In this document: in pieces, positions 6,484 through 8,283 of the stretch
Numbering within the stretch: the stretch's first letter is position 1
How the letters are laid out: every line of letters begins with the position of its first letter
NCBI GenBank assembly: GCA_945483255.1
Contig: CALYRP010000038.1
Location: forward strand, 1 to 8,283
Length of the DNA stretch: 8,283 bases
Direction: 5' to 3'
Source: an uncultured Pseudomonadota bacterium
Lineage (GTDB): Bacteria; Pseudomonadota; Alphaproteobacteria; Rs-D84
Notes under the pieces: generated by a model
The model's input: only the letters and a program-made list of their open reading frames with translations
The model's database searches: none
Told to the model about the DNA's origin: nothing
Made by a program: the position numbers and the translations under genes

Positions 6484-8053
6484 ATGTGCGGTGTATGTCC
6501 GCAAGTCAACAGAACATGGGTTGGAACAAGAGTTTAATTCCCTGTTAAATCAGGAAGAATCTTGTAAAGCATATATTGCGTCCCAAGCATTTAACAACTG
6601 GGAATACGTTCGCACTTATACCGATGCGGCGATTTCTGGTGGAACTATGGAACGGCCTGCCCTAAAACAGATGTTAGATGATATTTCTAAGGGTTTGATA
6701 AACACTGTTGTTGTGTACAAGGTTGACCGACTGTCACGCTCTATCTTGGACTTTCACAATATGATGAAGTATTTTGACAAATATAACTGCAACTTTGTGT
6801 CTATTACCCAGGCATTTGATACCAGCACTTCTATGGGCAAGTTAACATTAAATATGTTATTATCGTTTGCACAGTTTGAACGTGAAGTTGCCAGCGAACG
6901 TGTGCGCGATAAAATACGCGCCAGTAAAGCCAAGGGGTTATGGATGGGCGGAAATCCACCACTTGGGTATGATACCAAAGACAAAAAGTTAGTTGTAAAC
7001 GAGGCAGAAGCCCAGCAAGTAAAACAACTGTTTGAAAAGTATTTAGAGTTGCGCTCATTTGTTGATACGGCGACTTATGCCAGGCGAATTGGAATAACAA
7101 CAAAACACTGGCATACAATAAAAAATAAACCTATGGGCGGGCGACCGTTAAAACCGTATAATTTGCACTTAATTCTAACCAACAAAATCTATATCGGACT
7201 AATTACGCATAAGAAACTGGGGACCGCTGTTCGTGGCGAACATAGTCCGATTGTATCAGAAGAGTTGTTTAACCAAGTCCAAGAAATCATAAAATCCAGA
7301 AAAAACACCCGTGAAAAGACAAGCCCATCACCCAACATATTTTTAAACAAAGTGTTTTCGGCATCTGGCGAAAGATTTTACAACCAAAGAAGCAATCAAA
7401 ACCTGTTCTATTACGCAATTAAGGGATTCTATTTACCAGCAGTAAAACTGGACAAGATTGGCATTGATACTATATGCAACTTTTTGAACAGCGATATGAA
7501 AAATCTGCCGACACAAAATGTCAATGCTTTAAAATCCATAAACTTCTGTGATATGGACTACACGCACAAAAAAGAATTTATCGGCGCATTTGTAACCAGA
7601 ATCATTTACACCAAAAATCAACTTACGTTTTATTTGAACACTAATCCCGATGACTTGGCTGGTTTTATGTCTGCCGAATATATAAATCAAAACACGACGA
7701 ATACTGTTGATTACATAGTTTCCGGGAATCAGGTAATTATTACAGTTCCGGTTATATTACGCCCCTTTGCAAACACCAGGTTTAACAAAGGCAATGATAC
7801 GATTTTAACTGTATCAGAAAACAACAACCTTATTGTCAAGGCGTTTGCAACTGCGTGGTGCTATCGTGAAATGTACGAAGAATGTGGCGATGTGGATACA
7901 GTTGCAAGGAAAGTTGGTTCCACACCACGTACAATTTACAGATACCTTGATATAGCTTATATGAATCCGAAAAGAGTGAATCAAATACTTGACGGCACTA
8001 TTACTTGCACATACAAAAATCTTTTAAATGACTCTAAACAATATTCCTTATAA
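6470..8053 (+). CDS. Large serine recombinase (site-specific integrase/resolvase family)
   Basis: A 527-aa DNA recombinase. The start ATG at 6470 has AAAAGGA 6 nt upstream. The N-terminal resolvase domain (about 1-150) contains Y9-x-R11-x-S13, where S13 is the expected nucleophile that joins covalently to DNA. It also has D86-R87-L-S-R90, matching the active-site DRLxR, and FEREVASERVRDKI (136-149) at the start of the long helix. A recombinase domain follows (about 160-275, including GNPPLGYD at 161-168). The cysteine zinc ribbon seen in many large serine integrases is not apparent, as is usual for the DUF2924-linked group. A C-terminal helix-turn-helix-like segment lies at about 473-495 (DVDTVARKVGSTPRTIYRYL). 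All catalytic residues are present, so it looks active. It is the last gene of its operon and ends 175 bp from a tRNA-Ser gene. It probably integrates or excises the surrounding element. Confidence 0.93.
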   Translation: MPKIKCAVYVRKSTEHGLEQEFNSLLNQEESCKAYIASQAFNNWEYVRTYTDAAISGGTMERPALKQMLDDISKGLINTVVVYKVDRLSRSILDFHNMMKYFDKYNCNFVSITQAFDTSTSMGKLTLNMLLSFAQFEREVASERVRDKIRASKAKGLWMGGNPPLGYDTKDKKLVVNEAEAQQVKQLFEKYLELRSFVDTATYARRIGITTKHWHTIKNKPMGGRPLKPYNLHLILTNKIYIGLITHKKLGTAVRGEHSPIVSEELFNQVQEIIKSRKNTREKTSPSPNIFLNKVFSASGERFYNQRSNQNLFYYAIKGFYLPAVKLDKIGIDTICNFLNSDMKNLPTQNVNALKSINFCDMDYTHKKEFIGAFVTRIIYTKNQLTFYLNTNPDDLAGFMSAEYINQNTTNTVDYIVSGNQVIITVPVILRPFANTRFNKGNDTILTVSENNNLIVKAFATAWCYREMYEECGDVDTVARKVGSTPRTIYRYLDIAYMNPKRVNQILDGTITCTYKNLLNDSKQYSL

Positions 8054-8162
8054 CAATGTTTTTCTTATGTTTTTGACACCCCGTTTTTGGGCGAAGTATG
8101 TCATAGTGGGTAAAATGGGGGGATTTTGGAAAAGCAAAGGCATACCAGAGCAACAATGCACT
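8054..8162. other. Non-coding stretch after the recombinase with two imperfect palindromes
   Basis: No convincing gene is seen. TGACA (8074-8078) and TGTCA (8099-8103) are inverted arms around CCCC (8079-8082) and GGG (8089-8091). Separately AAAAT, six G, ATTTT (8112-8127) is symmetric. Neither is a good terminator for the recombinase gene, as no T-run follows. One of them could be part of an attachment site. Confidence 0.35.
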
Positions 8163-8198
8163 AAAAAAGTCCCAGAAACCGGCGGGTTTGTGGAACTT
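8163..8198 (-). terminator. Rho-independent terminator of the tRNA-Ser gene
   Basis: On the minus strand AAGTTCC (8198-8192) pairs with GGGACTT (8173-8167), including one G-U pair. An A-T pair and one C-C mismatch follow, then AAACC (8189-8185) pairs with GGTTT (8180-8176) around a CGCC loop. A run of six T (8168-8163) forms the tail. It lies about 30 nt beyond the tRNA 3' end in the correct direction. In the plus direction the T-run is poor. Confidence 0.75.
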
Positions 8199-8228
8199 TA
8201 TATAAACTTTTGGAATTTTTTGTATTCC

Positions 8229-8283
8229 TGGCGGAGACGAAGGGATTCGAACCCTTGATACCGTTGCCGGTATACTACATTTC
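8229..8283 (-). tRNA. tRNA-Ser, 3' part (5' half outside the window)
   Basis: On the minus strand this reads the end of the anticodon loop (GAAA), the anticodon-stem strand TGTAG, a long class II variable arm with stem TACCG/CGGTA and loop GCAA, a T-arm AAGGG-TTCGAAT-CCCTT, the acceptor strand CGTCTCC, discriminator G and an encoded CCA. The long variable arm with the G discriminator indicates serine, and the last two anticodon bases appear to be GA, so the anticodon is probably GGA or UGA. The missing 5' end should start GGAGACG. Confidence 0.93.

Larger units (their letters stand above)
5331..8053 (+). mobile_element. Serine-recombinase integration module (end of a probable integrated island)
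   Basis: Two leader repeats, four overlapping small-to-large ORFs and the recombinase form one unit between a restriction operon and a tRNA gene. Large serine recombinase plus DUF2924 is a mobile-element signature. The borders given are those of the module, not of the whole element: no flanking att repeats are identifiable, and the restriction operon may or may not be cargo. Confidence 0.55.

Noticed and set aside
6754..7118. Two minus-strand ORFs opposite the recombinase
   Set aside because: They overlap the conserved catalytic and recombinase domains in antisense and have no supporting motifs.
8028..8258. 76-codon plus-strand ORF overlapping the recombinase end and ending in WRRRRDSNP
   Set aside because: Its C-terminus is the antisense translation of the tRNA-Ser T-arm and acceptor, a well-known artefact. 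It also crosses the terminator and has no ribosome-binding site.

Overview
This is an AT-rich bacterial window with two divergent blocks and a tRNA at the right edge. The DUF2924-type protein paired with a serine recombinase that starts 'YVRKSTEHGLEQEFNSL' is a combination I know mainly from Alphaproteobacteria and their phages. The AT-rich composition would suit a host-associated or gut alphaproteobacterial lineage. The taxonomic call is inference from protein style only.

Left block (1-5221, minus strand, read toward position 1): a type I restriction-modification operon. hsdR comes first (830 aa, EcoEI-like layout), then a fused hsdM-hsdS gene (807 aa), then a third gene of unknown function cut by the window edge. 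Both junctions have only 2 nt between stop and start, so the three are probably co-transcribed and translationally coupled. A good sigma-70-like promoter for the operon lies at 5251-5279. HsdR would cut and translocate DNA. The M-S fusion supplies N6-adenine methylation and sequence recognition in one chain. A 13-nt AG dinucleotide tract sits in the S part between the two target-recognition domains, and gain or loss of one unit would end the protein after the first of them.

Right block (5331-8053, plus strand): an integration/recombination module. It starts with two tandem, closely related leader elements at 5331 and 5600. Each has CTTGACTTTC, two variable bases, then GGAAAGGTAAGC, followed by an inverted repeat whose second arm lies at the ribosome-binding site or start codon. 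The arm sequences differ between the copies but stay self-complementary. The first leader precedes a small basic Cys-containing ORF (70 aa). The second precedes a four-gene overlapping operon: a 64-aa conserved-looking small protein, a 61-aa protein with a DUF5681-like N-terminal motif, a 149-aa DUF2924 protein and a 527-aa large serine recombinase.

Right edge (8054-8283): a short non-coding stretch, a strong minus-strand terminator, and the 3' part of a tRNA-Ser gene on the minus strand. Recombinase, tRNA and restriction system side by side look like one end of a defence-carrying integrated island, but neither attachment site can be proven from this window. I did not see a CRISPR array, an insertion sequence or an rRNA gene.
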